A stretch of 64,000 nucleotides of DNA from Eledone cirrhosa (Eukaryota; Mollusca; Cephalopoda; Octopoda; Eledonidae), in contig OZ024745.1 of the NCBI GenBank assembly GCA_964016885.1, positions 54,333,800 to 54,397,799 on the forward strand, written 5' to 3'. The translations under genes were made by a program, and so were the position numbers. Positions 9,851 to 19,299 of the stretch are shown here, piece after piece (position 1 is the first letter of the stretch; the number at the start of each line of letters is the position of its first letter). Below the pieces are notes generated by a model, which worked only from the letters and a program-made list of their open reading frames with translations, did not search any database and was not told the origin of the DNA.

Positions 9851-10070
9851 GGAGAGGAAAGGGGTACAAACTCTTCGTACTCCTGGAGATGAGGGTTGCA
9901 CATTTTTTCGGGGGTATGTGTTACCCATATGTAATGTCTAGCCCTATTGGGGAAAATCGATTAACTTTTAAATTGTATTTGTGATAGTATTTTACACGTT
10001 TTTATTGTATGTAAACTTCCCCCTTTGTATTTGTCCCCTTCTGTTGTGCCCCTGTGGCTAATAAACAAAC
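9851..10070 (+). mobile_element. 5'-truncated Tx1-like LINE: 3' UTR only
   Basis: 'gagggttgcaca', 'ttttttcgggggtatgtgtt' and the terminal 'cccctgtggctaataaacaa' match the 3' UTRs of the other copies. No ORF2 sequence remains. The hairpin 'gggttgcacat...tatgtgttaccc' (about 9893-9926) is kept. Heavy 5' truncation is what incomplete target-primed reverse transcription usually leaves. AATAAA is at 10060-10065. Confidence 0.85.
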
Positions 10071-10071
10071 A

Positions 10072-10103
<32 letters not shown>
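10071..10103. repeat. (ATCT)n microsatellite, about 8 units
   Basis: Joins the 3' end of the previous truncated LINE to the 5' break point of the next one ('atcg|tttgtgagacg'). Confidence 0.95.
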
Positions 10104-10104
10104 G

Positions 10105-10905
10105 TTTGTGAGACGAACCTTTCCCAGACTCGTCTCACTCACCGAGCTGCAATCCTGGGTCAAGCAAAGACCGAGAAAACTGGGCGCCTGGCACACTGAG
10201 TGTGCCCAGGCGCTCACCGCCCTCTGGCAGGCGGATCCGGTTATCAGTGGAGACTCCACCGCAACATTCTATAGAGGGCTGGTACGCAGCAGGTGCGACG
10301 ACGCCCTCGGAGAAGCCCTAGACATGGAGGAGGACGAGCTGGCCAGCCTGTTCGGTAGGACATTCAGCCCGGGACCTATGGACAACTTCCAGAAGTCCCT
10401 GGCCTGGCAGTGCTACCGAGGGGCTTTACCCGTTCGAGAAAGGCTCTACAGACACGGGCGCCCGGGTAGGGACCCCGCCAAAAAGATCTGTCCCAGATGC
10501 GTGTGCGACGAGGAAACCGTTGCACACGCATTGGTACACTGCTCGGGCGTAGCCGATCTGTGGGGCTATGTCGAACAACTGCTGTCAAGGGTGGGACCGA
10601 TCCGGTTGACCACCGAGTCTATTGTAATGATCAAGCCGCCTCCCCCCTTCAAAGATGAAGCAGAGGCGGTGTTTCTGTGCGTAATAGCCATGGCGAAAGA
10701 GGTTGTATGGTGGACGCGTCTGAAAGGACTGAGGTCAGGCACCTTTCTCTCTGGCCAACAACTGGTCCGTTTCTTCCGATATCATTTCGGAAGAAGGATC
10801 AGGATGGAGAGAGAGGTGCTGCACCCCAGCCGTTTCTATGAAAGATGGGTGAAAGTGGCGAGAATGGCCCGTGTGAATGGGCCTTCACTCTACATCAGAC
10901 TATAG
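10105..10905 (+). pseudogene. ORF2 C-terminal fragment of truncated LINE (266 codons)
   Basis: An uninterrupted frame from the truncation point to TAG 10903-10905. It carries the post-RT domain with SWVKQRPRKLGAWHTECAQ, SLAWQCYRGALPVRERLYRH, CPRC then H....C and DLW (putative Cys/His motif near 10492-10560), and a basic C-terminus (YHFGRRIRMEREVLHPSRF). An upstream open frame of SIYLS repeats is only translation of the (ATCT)n tract, so no start codon belongs to this fragment. It cannot act alone because endonuclease and RT are missing. Confidence 0.85.
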
Positions 10906-10928
10906 GTGAGGAAGATGAAAGACCAAGG

Positions 10929-10997
10929 GAGCACCCCTTCTCTGTGCTCCTGAGGAGAAGGGTTGCACACTTTTTTCGGGGGTGTGTGCGACCCCCC
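10929..10997 (+). other. LINE 3' UTR hairpins I and II (truncated copy)
   Basis: Hairpin I is 'ggagcac...gtgctcc' (perfect 7-bp stem, 10929-10950). Hairpin II is 'gggttgcacac...gtgtgcgaccc' (about 10960-10993) with a T-rich/GGGGG loop. Both are found in copy 2 at matching positions. Confidence 0.6.
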
Positions 10998-11169
10998 AAG
11001 GCGCCTCCTCTCTATTGAGGATTTTGTTATAAATTTTATTTTTTGTTATATCTTATTTTATTTTTATATTTTGTTATTGCCTCCTCCTTATTGAGGACGC
11101 CTTTTTGTGTAAACTCCCCCCTTTGTACTTGTCCCACTTTTGATGCCCTAGTGGCAAATAAAAGAAACA

Positions 11170-11243
<74 letters not shown>

Positions 11244-11284
11244 CCTATCCACCTATCCACCTACCTATCTATCTATACATACAT
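11170..11284. repeat. (ATCT)n microsatellite passing into impure CTAT/CCAT units, 5' flank of LINE copy 2
   Basis: About 18 pure units to about 11242, then 'ctacctatccacctatcc' variants and 'tatacatacatcaatctag'. LINE copy 2 begins at about 11285. Confidence 0.92.
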
Positions 11285-11515
11285 CAATCTAGATGTCGTC
11301 TGTTCTACAGTGTGGATGTCATTCACTTCGCACAGAAGTTTTGTTCAAATTTATTGAGGAAATTTTGTGAGTTCAAACTTAATTTTGATACAATTGTGTA
11401 CCTTGACCCTTCGTCTGAACTGTCAGGCGGTGGGTCAGCTCATCTTTACCCCTCCTAGAGGTGAAAAACCTGTTTTAAACAATTTTGTGTAAAAAATTTC
11501 AATCGTCTAACAGAA

Positions 11516-13078
11516 ATGTTAAACGCAGCGAACGAAAATAGTGGTGGGGGGACAGCGGTAAGAGTTGTAAGCTCGCACGCTTTAGTCCCCCCTTCCTTCC
11601 CAACTAACGTCATAGAGAAGGAAGGAAAAATAAAAATAAAAACAGACGAATCTGCGGAGAAAAAAAATGACGAAAACACAAATCTGGACATGGATTCCAA
11701 CAACGAAAAAAAAAAAAAATTTGAAAAATTGCATGACAATACTAATAACACAAACAAAGACACAACAAACACAAAAATAACATTTGAAAATAACACCATA
11801 ACAGAAAGCAAAGCAGACGACAAGATTTCATTTGCACAGAAAACAAAGAAATCTTTGACTTATATAGCGGAAAATATTTCAGATGTGGCACGAAGGATCA
11901 CAGACGCCAAACAATACATAAGTGAAGGAGAGAATGGTATTTTATCGGTAAAAATGCCTCAAGAATTCACCAAAGACATTGAAAGCCGAACGGTCAAGTT
12001 TCGGACCATCAACAACAGTACAAAAAAACCTGAACAGCCTTCTCAAGCAGATATCAAAACAGTACTCACAGAAGTACTTAATGAAACCACTTTCATAAGA
12101 AAAGACAGACTGTATGGAAGCCTAGCAATTATCATGAAGAACGAATCGGCGGCAAAAAAATGTGCTTTGTTACCGATTCGTTCGAAAAATTTCACCTTTT
12201 ATCCATCTTATATGGGGAAAAGAACTCAACGCATATGGCTGGATGCAATGATGCCAGATGTGGACTACTGCTGGCTCATAGCTGGCTTCATCGATCCAGT
12301 GAATGACAACGTGATTTCCATTGGGAAAACCACAGGCAATGCGTTCAGTGGAACAGGTATAGAGCTGGTAGTGCAAATGAAGCCTGAACGCATCGCCCAA
12401 ATACACGACAGAATCCTATTAGAGGACCACGGGTATATAAACATTAGCGTGGAGGGGAGAAGGCCGTCCTGCCATATCTGTGCAGGCAGAGGGCACCTGA
12501 AGGCCGCTTGTCCCCAACTCAACAAAAAGAAAACCCTGCTACCAACACCAGCTCCACCACTACCACCACAACAGATAAACAAACAACAAAACTCAGTCCC
12601 ACCCAACCCGTCCCTCAGTAAAACCACAACACCACCACAACACAAACAGTCACAACACATTACCCCAAAACAAAATACAGGCCCACCCAACCTCTCACTT
12701 AATAAAACAACACAACCACCGCAGACACAACACACAACACAGTCTAACATAGTGACATCCATCTCCCCCACAAAGAAAACCAACACGGAAACATTACCAG
12801 CAAACATACCTCTTCCCTCCAACACTGAAGATAACCTAACGAATTCGGAGGAAGAAACGGAGTCCTTCAGACAGATTAAAAGGAAAAAAAGAAAACATGT
12901 GCAAAACACACAAGGCCAAACAACCCCCACCCAAATCTCAACACAATCCAACAAAACAGGAAACACCCCTCCAGCAACAAACAAAACCAAACCTGCCCCT
13001 CCCCTCTTCGAAACACTCACACCATCCGAAAAAAGACATTACACTATACTTACATCAACAGAAACAATAATAAATTAA
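11516..13078 (+). pseudogene. LINE copy 2 ORF1: gag-like zinc-knuckle protein, 520 codons, altered C-terminus
   Basis: Starts with a true ATG (MLNAANENSGGG). A charged N-terminus rich in Lys, Asp, Asn and Thr is followed by a central domain aligned with copy 1 (FYPSYMGKRTQ, CWLIAGFIDP, VVQMKPERIA), the knuckle CHICAGRGHLKAACP (C-x2-C-x4-H-x5-C, about residues 319-334), then a Pro/Thr/Gln linker and basic patch KRKKRK. Copy 2 is continuous where copy 1 breaks at A7. After about 13030 its frame leaves the one conserved in copy 1: the conserved NYPHLKLIKIP...KPIKRVLLKSFP block lies in another frame from about 13042. The last codons before 13078 are therefore probably aberrant. That second frame runs without a stop into ORF2. 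Confidence 0.82.
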
Positions 13079-13449
13079 ATGAACTCATATACAATAATCC
13101 TTCGGTACAAACCGAAGGTGTAAACTTTGTTTCGTCAGAAAACTACCCACATTTAAAATTAATAAAGATCCCAATGAACCTCTACCAAAAACTAAAAAAG
13201 GATTTTAAGGAGGACGTAGGACCACCCTCTGTCAAACCCATAAAGCGCGTCCTACTAAAAAGCTTTCCCCCTCCCCTTCCCCTCCCCAACACAACTCCAA
13301 ACACCCCAACCCCACCACACACTGACGACCCCACACCACCACAAGACACCCCGTCACCCAACAACCCCGACCCCATGGAAGTCGTGCAAACCGAACCCCG
13401 GGAAGCGGAAAGGTATGTCTCTACACTCTCCTTTGGCTCTGCCGCCCAC

Positions 13450-16441
13450 ATGGATGTGTTAAGAGTAGGATGTTTGAATGCACGTGGCCTGGGCTCAACT
13501 TGGAAGCAAGCAAAGCTTCTAAATGACCTCAGGTCATGTAGTATAAATGTAATGGTTATCTGTGAGACTCGAATCAGCGTCGTGCGGCAGCTGGCCCCCA
13601 CCTTCGATGACTTTGAGGTGCATGCATCTCTCTGTCAACCTGGAGGTGGGGGTGGGGTTGTCGTACTGCTGCAAAAACACCTGGGTCTTGCCGTACAGGT
13701 TGTGCACTCGGACCCGGAGGGTCGTTTGTTGGTGCTAGACGTTGGCAGTAGTGAAAGTGCGGCCTTGAGACTGGTCGCCGTCTACTCCCCTTTCGGAGCT
13801 GAACGGCCCGACTTCTTCCAGCGTTTGGAGACTTTTCTGGGAACGTCGCGTTCCCTGCTTCTAGCGGGGGATTGGAATGACATCCTGGATGCACGTTGGG
13901 ACTATGCAGGAGCATGTCCTAATAGAGGGGGGTGTAACAGCCTAAAGGGGTTACTCGACCGTTTTAACTTGGTCGATAGATATCGACTAGATTTTCCAAC
14001 TGTGCCTACCTGGACTTGGAGAAACCACAGTGGTCAATCTACATCGTACTTAGATAGATTCTTAGTTAGAAGTAAGGATAGGGACATATTAAGCTGTTCA
14101 GAAATGCGCACGGTTGGCTACACGGATCACAAATTAGTGACCTGCGTGGTCAATCTCGAGAAAACACATAGACAGGGTCCCGGTTACTGGAAAGTTAATT
14201 TGTCTTTACCGGCAAAAGAGACTTACAGAAACCGGATTAGCAGATTAGTTAAGGAGAGGTTGACGGGTGCAATCGTCAACAACCGATGGTGGGCATCTCT
14301 CAAAAGAGAGATTAGAACAGAATCAATAAGTTATAGCAAGATGTTAGCTGCCGATAGGAATAGAAACGAGAAAGAATTAACAGGTAAATTAGAAGAGGCA
14401 ATCAAGAGCGTAGATGTGGCCAGAGTGCTGGCATCGAGGACGGCCTTGAACCAGTTTTTCGATGCAAAGCACGAAGGCTGCGTCATTCGAAGTAAAATAC
14501 GTGCTCTAGGTTATGAGGGGACCAAAGCCGTTGGATGGGCCCGAGTGACAGAAGCTAAGAGTGGAAATCGATCCACCATCCGGTCGTTGCAAGACGAAGA
14601 TGGACGGGTGATCCGGGAGCCTAAGCAGATGTGCGAGGCCTTTCAAAGGCACTTTGCCCGATTGTTCGGGGGAGGCGAGGGTCCGGACGCGGGCGTGGAT
14701 TTCGGGCCATACCTCGACGGCCTGCCGCGTCTCTCGAGCGAATAGGCAGAGTCCTGCGAGGGACCAATCTCGGCTGATGAGATCGGAGATGCGCTGAGCC
14801 AATGCAGCAGACGCAAATCTCCAGGTCTCGATGGTATACCTTACGAACTTTATTTAGCAATGTCGGTCTTCTTCTCCGAACTCCTCGAAGCGGTCTACTG
14901 CAATTGGCAGCAGAACGGGAGAATTCCTTGTTCTGTAGCCAAGGGCGTAGTCACGCTGGTGAGGAAGGACGAGAACAAGGGGGATAGTATAAATAATTTT
15001 CGGCCCATAACCCTGCTAAACACAGAGTTAAAGATTTTGGCCAAGGTGTTAGCAAAGAGGTTGGCGCTTGTCGTGGATAGCCTGGTGGGAGATGCGCAGA
15101 CATGTGCTATCCCATCCAGGTCCATTCACGATAACCTCCACCTCATGCGATACATCATAGAGAGGGTTGGCAACAAACCCGGCTTCGGTGGGGCCCTGAT
15201 CAACTTGGATCAGTCTAAGGCCTTCGATAGGGTCGACCATGGTTACCTGGATGCGGTGCTAGCGGCGGCTGGGTTCGGTCCTGTTTTCAGAGGCTGGATA
15301 ACTGCCTTACATAGCAACCACATCTGTTCTAGGATCAAGGTGAACGGCTACCTTTCGAAGCCGTTCGAAATCACACGATCCATTCGACAGGGGTGCTCTC
15401 TCTCCTCCCTTCTGTACGTATTGACTCTCGAGCCTTTACTGAGGAAGTTGGAGTTGTTGCAGGGTATCCCCCTGGAACCAGGATTGAGCAAAGCGGTGTC
15501 GGCCTACGCCGATGACGTAACAGTAATGGTATCGACCGACTCGGAAATCGAGGCGATCGGTACCTTACTGGAGGAGTACGAAAGGTTGTCAGGAGCGAAA
15601 CTGAACCGGGAAAAATCCATCGGGCTGCAACTCGGAACGTGGAGAGGCAGACCGATGCCTCCTGACGGTGTCGTCGGACACTGGACGGAGGGCCCGGTAA
15701 AGTTGCTTGGGGTCTGGTTTGGACCGGACCTCCAGGTGGAAAAGAACTGGAACGAGGTTACGAACAAGGTGTTTGCACTAACCCAGAAATGGGCCAAGTG
15801 TAAGCTGTCCCTAAAAGGCCGGGCGGAGGTGGCGAACATTTACATAGCGTCCGTCACTTACTACCGTCTGACTGTCGTGCCTTGCCCTAAGGAAACACTC
15901 ACCACCATGGAACGCATGCTCTTCCAATTTCTTTGGAAGAAGCGCCCTCCTATGGTGAGAAGATCCATCTGCTGCCAACAACCTTCGAAGGAGGGCTGGG
16001 GATGCCGTGGTTGATGATGCGTAGGCACGCATTAAGGCTACGGCACCTACAGGTATTCCTCACTGGTCAACCGGTGTGGGCTCCGTTCGTGAAACGAGCC
16101 TTTCCGAGACTCGTCTCGCTCACCGAGATTGACCACCGAAATTGACCGCCGAGTCCGTGATGACAATCAAACCGCCTCCCCTCTTCACAAAGGAAGCAAA
16201 GGCGGTTTTTCTGTGCGTAATAGCCATGTTGAAAGAGGTTGTTTGGTGGACACGATTGAAAGGTCTGAGGTCAGGCAACTTCCTCTCTGGCCATAGTCTG
16301 GTCTACTTCTTCCGATATCACTTCGGAAGAAGGATAAGAATGGAGAGAGAGGTGCTTGGCCACAGGCAGTTTTATGAAAGGTGGGTGATAGTGGCGAGAA
16401 TGGCTCGTGTAAATGGGCCTTCTCTGTATACCATCCTGTAG
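13450..16441 (+). pseudogene. LINE copy 2 ORF2: endonuclease-reverse transcriptase (Tx1-like), multiply broken
   Basis: ATG 13450 gives MDVLRVGCLNARGLG, equivalent to the copy 1 start. Endonuclease motifs are ICETR, VAVYSPFG, GDWNDI, SYLDRFLV and TDHKLV. RT motifs are KSPGLDGIPYELY, RPITLLNTELKILAKV, LDQSKAFDRVDH (Ala kept), RQGCSLSS (Pro to Ser) and YADDVTVM at about 15506-15529. TAG at 14743-14745 interrupts the endonuclease-RT linker, and the same frame resumes after it. A one-base deletion near 15985-15990 shifts into KRAFPRLVSLTE, and a deletion then joins LVSLTE almost directly to LTAESV, losing about 150 codons. The final frame ends at TAG 16439-16441. The copy is dead but the domain order is clear. 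Confidence 0.86.
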
Positions 16442-16460
16442 GTAAAGAAGTAAAGGAGAG

Positions 16461-16527
16461 GGGAGCACCTTCTCCATGTGCTCCCCGGGCAAAGGATTGC
16501 ACACTTTTTCGGGGGTGTGTGCAACCC
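16461..16527 (+). other. LINE copy 2 3' UTR hairpins I and II
   Basis: Hairpin I is 'gggagcac...gtgctccc', a perfect 8-bp stem with a 9-nt loop (16461-16485). Hairpin II is 'ggattgcacac...gtgtgtgcaacc' (about 16493-16524) around 'tttttcggggg'. Position and loop match the other copies. Confidence 0.62.
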
Positions 16528-16654
16528 CCATCACGTCCCCTCCCTTTTGAGATTATTTTCGATTGTTTTCATGTTACCCCCTTTTTACTCGATTATATGT
16601 AAACTCCCCCTTTGTATTTGTCCCTTCTTTTTATGCCTTTATGGTAAATAAAGA

Positions 16655-16765
16655 AATCTATCTATACATACATACACACCTACATATATACATATGTATT
16701 TGTATGTATGTATATCTATATGAATGTATGTAGGCATACATATATGTCAGATATAGTGAGCGTGA
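16655..16765. repeat. Short ATCT then ATAC/GTAT-type simple repeats
   Basis: After the LINE copy 2 polyadenylation signal (AATAAA 16647-16652) there are only two or three ATCT units, then 'atacatacatacacac' and related GTAT/ATAC units. The landing site here was short or has decayed. Confidence 0.8.
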
Positions 16766-16844
16766 TGTGGGTATTTGGATGTAATTATGCAGACTAAACT
16801 TATATGCATCAACACACATACACACTCACGTATATACACACTCA

Positions 16845-16973
<129 letters not shown>

Positions 16974-17061
16974 GCGTAGAAAAGAAAATGAACGAATACA
17001 GACAGTCCTAAATACGACCCCACACGCTTTTGCATACATAAATGCAGACACAGACGCATAC

Positions 17062-17164
17062 ACAAACATACATGTCGTGTGTGTCTGTCTCTGTGTCTGT
17101 GTGTGTTTATGTGTCTGACTGTGTTTGTCTGTCTGTGTGTATTTCTGTGTTTGTTTGTATGTAT
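17062..17164. repeat. TG/TGTC-rich simple sequence
   Basis: 'tgtgtgtctgtctctgtgtc' and related units, ending in 'gtatgtatgtatgc' next to the SINE head at 17170. Confidence 0.8.
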
Positions 17165-17169
17165 GTATG

Positions 17170-17445
17170 CGAAGGCATGTGGCTTACTGTTTAGGATATT
17201 TGTCTGACGATCGTGACGTTGTGATATTCGATCCCCGGCGGTGTTCTATGTCTTTGAACATTACTCTTCATTTCAAGTTGTTCCAATTAGCTCAGCTGAT
17301 GTATAGGAGTTGTACATGTAATTCAAAGGCTAACATTATCACACACTGTGTAATGCCGAATCTCCCCGAGAACTACCTTAATGGTGCACATGTCTGTGAA
17401 ATGCTCAGTCATTTGTACGAAAATGGATGAGAGAAGGTCACACGA
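17170..17445 (+). mobile_element. tRNA-derived SINE (cephalopod type), aged
   Basis: The head contains A-box-like 'tggcttactgtttagg' (17180-17195) and B-box-like 'gatattcgatccccgg' (about 17223-17238), the internal RNA polymerase III promoter of a tRNA-derived SINE. The body continues with 'cattactcttcatttcaag', 'ttagctcagctgatgtatag', 'tgtacatgtaattcaaagg', 'ccgaatctccccgagaac' and 'gtgaaatgctcagtcatttg'. I recall this order from octopus SINE consensus sequences. Many differences from that remembered form suggest an old copy. No target duplication was found. Confidence 0.75.
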
Positions 17446-17463
17446 TATTCTCTCGTCCATTTT
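17420..17463 (+). other. Inverted repeat (15-bp arms) at the SINE 3' side
   Basis: 'aaaatggatgagaga' (17420-17434) pairs with 'tctctcgtccatttt' (17449-17463): 14 of 15 Watson-Crick pairs and one G-T, with a 14-nt loop. Confidence 0.7.
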
Positions 17464-17558
17464 CCTTCCAATCACTTCTGCTGGCCAACATAATTTTAGC
17501 CGGCGCCGTCATTGACGGCAATTTGTTGTCTTAACAGCTTCCTTGCGTTGAGTTCTTC

Positions 17559-17560
<2 letters not shown>

Positions 17561-17609
<49 letters not shown>
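17561..17609. repeat. (AT)n microsatellite, about 24 units
   Basis: A pure AT run between 'cttccc' and 'catagcc'. Confidence 0.95.
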
Positions 17610-17613
<4 letters not shown>

Positions 17614-17708
17614 GCCAGGGTGTCCTCCCAAAATGTATAAATACTTTGATTACCTGTACAGGCAATATTTATTAGAATGCCGTTGAAGTGTGTATACATT
17701 TTTCGTGG

Positions 17709-17709
<1 letters not shown>

Positions 17710-17739
<30 letters not shown>

Positions 17740-17746
17740 GATATTT

Positions 17747-17797
<51 letters not shown>
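17710..17797. repeat. (CA)n/(TA)n tract at the left edge of fold-back repeat 1
   Basis: 'cacacacacacatatatat', then TA units, 'catacatacata', and a second TA run that leads directly into the left arm of the fold-back. Confidence 0.9.
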
Positions 17798-17799
<2 letters not shown>

Positions 17800-18307
17800 T
17801 ATGTACACGTACATACATATATGTATACAGACGTACAGTAGTATGTATATATATATACATACATACACACAGTAGTATGTATATATATATACATACATGC
17901 ACACATACATGCAACCATCGTTGCTGGTTTGTTCAACACTGACAAAAGAACGCTGTACTAGTTTCAAGCTTATTAGCTATCGTCAGCAACGTATACCTTC
18001 CTGCCAGATTGTTGAACGTATATACTTACCGTATGCGTATTCTGGCAGGAAGGTATACGTTGCTGACGATAGCTAATAAGCTTGAAACTAGTACAGCGTT
18101 CCTTTGTCAGTGTTGAACAAACGAGAAACGATGGTTGCTGGACACTACGGCTTAATACGGTATGTTTGTTTACAAACACACCGAGCATTATAATAAATGT
18201 TCGGTGAATCCATACGTACATATATATATGTGTGCATGTATGTATATATATATACATACTACTGTATGTCTGTATACATATATGTATGTACGTGTACATA
18301 CTTATAT
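17793..18307. repeat. Imperfect fold-back (inverted) repeat 1
   Basis: The left arm, about 17793-18008, is the reverse complement of the right arm, 18041-18307, around a 32-nt spacer. Inner parts are nearly identical over about 100 bp ('tctggcaggaaggtatacg', 'gctgacgatagctaataagc'), with single differences such as 'gttcttttg' versus 'gttcctttg'. The right arm has about 80 extra bases ('ctggacactacggctta' onward) that the left lacks. No transposase is encoded. It resembles a fold-back/MITE-like element set in (TA)n. Confidence 0.85.
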
Positions 18308-18360
18308 TTAAGTAACAGCCGTACTAAGAGTGGGAAATGAAATTTCGTTTCATTTTTTCC

Positions 18361-18363
<3 letters not shown>

Positions 18364-18396
<33 letters not shown>
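18364..18396. repeat. (TA)n microsatellite at the left edge of the palindrome
   Basis: A pure TA run immediately before the left arm of the 18397-18782 palindrome. Confidence 0.93.
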
Positions 18397-18401
<5 letters not shown>

Positions 18402-18782
18402 ATTAAATAAATGGAAAACTATATTTATAAAACCATATTTATTTCATTATATATATTTCGGGGATATCATATTAACAATATGCTATGCCTTCATCAGACA
18501 AAATACAATATAAACAGTTTTATAGATAAATATATTCAACATACCGTAATAAACATCAACTTCATTTGAAGAGGTTTACGCTAGAGGTTTACTGCTAGCG
18601 TAAACCTCTTCAAATGAAGTTGATGTTTATTACGGTATGTTGAATATATTTATCTATAAAACTGTTTATATTGTATTTTGTCTGATGAAGGCATAGCATA
18701 TTGTTAATATGATATCCCCGAAATATATATAATGAAATAAATATGGTTTTATAAATATAGTTTTCCATTTATTTAATATTGT
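18397..18782. repeat. Palindrome with two 188-bp arms and a 10-nt loop
   Basis: Arm 18397-18584 and arm 18595-18782 are reverse complements with no mismatch that I could find by eye. The loop is 'aggtttactg' (18585-18594). The arms begin 'acaatattaaataaatgg' and end 'gaggtttacgctag'. No coding capacity. The arm interior contains 'ctgatgaaggcatagcat' and 'atccccgaaatatatataatg', which look like part of a dispersed repeat. A palindrome this clean implies very recent formation, strong conversion between arms, or a sequencing/assembly fold-back. Confidence 0.9.
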
Positions 18783-19090
18783 AAATATACTCCAAATATT
18801 TGTCGAGTGCTTTTATATCAGTTATAAATATTTACTAGTTGTAACCCAACAATTTTAAATATAACTTTACATATATATATATATATATATATATATTGTT
18901 TATTATATACATATATATTTATATACATACTTACATACATGTGTGCATGTGTGTGTACACATACGTATATACGTATATAAGCACACGCAACCAAATTGCT
19001 GAGGGATAAAGAAACAAGAAAAAGCGAAAGAGAGAGATAAAACAGAGAGGGAAAAGACACAAATATAGAGAAAGACAGCGAAACTTATCG
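18783..19090. other. AT-rich spacer with a (TA)n run, no gene
   Basis: Contains (TA)n at about 18870-18896, 'catacttacatacatgtg' units and an A/G-rich stretch at about 19010-19080. No supported gene. Confidence 0.5.
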
Positions 19091-19165
19091 TTTGTGGCGC
19101 GGTGGCCTAGTGATAAGGTGACCTTTAAGATCAAGTTGGATGTCTAGCTAAAAAGTGAGGTCGTA
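19091..19165 (+). mobile_element. Possible tRNA-derived SINE head, truncated
   Basis: 'tggcgcggtggcctagtgat' followed by 'aaggtgacc' resembles the A-box part of a tRNA-derived SINE. The B-box position ('agatcaagttggatgt') is badly degraded, and no body follows before the satellite starts at 19211. Confidence 0.45.
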
Positions 19166-19210
19166 GTAAACAAGATGGTTACTGCTTAGGGCTGTGAGTC
19201 TCGGGCAACG

Positions 19211-19299
19211 GTGTTGATATAGAATGTGATGTTTTTGTCGATGCTGCTGTTGGAGTCGTTGTTGATGTTAGTGTCGATTTGATGTTTATAGTGATATGA
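19211..19299. repeat. Degenerate left edge of the satellite
   Basis: 'gtgttgatatagaatgtgat' and 'gttgttgatgttagtgtcga' show the first GTT/GAT-rich triplets, with more C and A than inside the array. Edges of satellites are usually the most diverged part. Confidence 0.75.

Larger units (their letters stand above)
10104..11169 (+). mobile_element. 5'-truncated Tx1-like LINE with ORF2 C-terminus and 3' UTR
   Basis: Starts abruptly inside ORF2 at FVRRTFPRLVSLTE and runs through the ORF2 stop and 3' UTR to 'ccctagtggcaaataaaag' before (ATCT)n. It has no lesion in its coding part and is closer to copy 2 than to copy 1 (shared WWTRLKGLRSG). It is probably the youngest copy in the nest. Confidence 0.88.
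11285..16655 (+). mobile_element. Tx1-like LINE, copy 2, near full length, inactive
   Basis: Same layout as copy 1. The 5' UTR shares 'tgaactgtcaggcggtggg' and a gtgaaa/tttac region with copy 1. ORF1 has a CCHC knuckle, ORF2 has endonuclease and RT, and the 3' UTR has two hairpins and ends 'ttatggtaaataaagaa' followed by a short ATCT stretch. Lesions are an ORF1 C-terminal frameshift near 13028-13045, TAG at 14743-14745, a one-base loss near 15985-15990, and an internal deletion of about 460 bp at about 16127-16141 that removes most of the post-RT domain including the Cys/His motif. The 5' boundary is approximate. Confidence 0.87.

Noticed and set aside
9679..11357. Small open frames with SIYLSIYLS repeats
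   Set aside because: Translation of (ATCT)n tracts joined to LINE 3' UTR sequence.
17180..17238. Functional tRNA gene
   Set aside because: A- and B-box-like motifs are present but there is no cloverleaf with a plausible anticodon arm, and the SINE body continues downstream.
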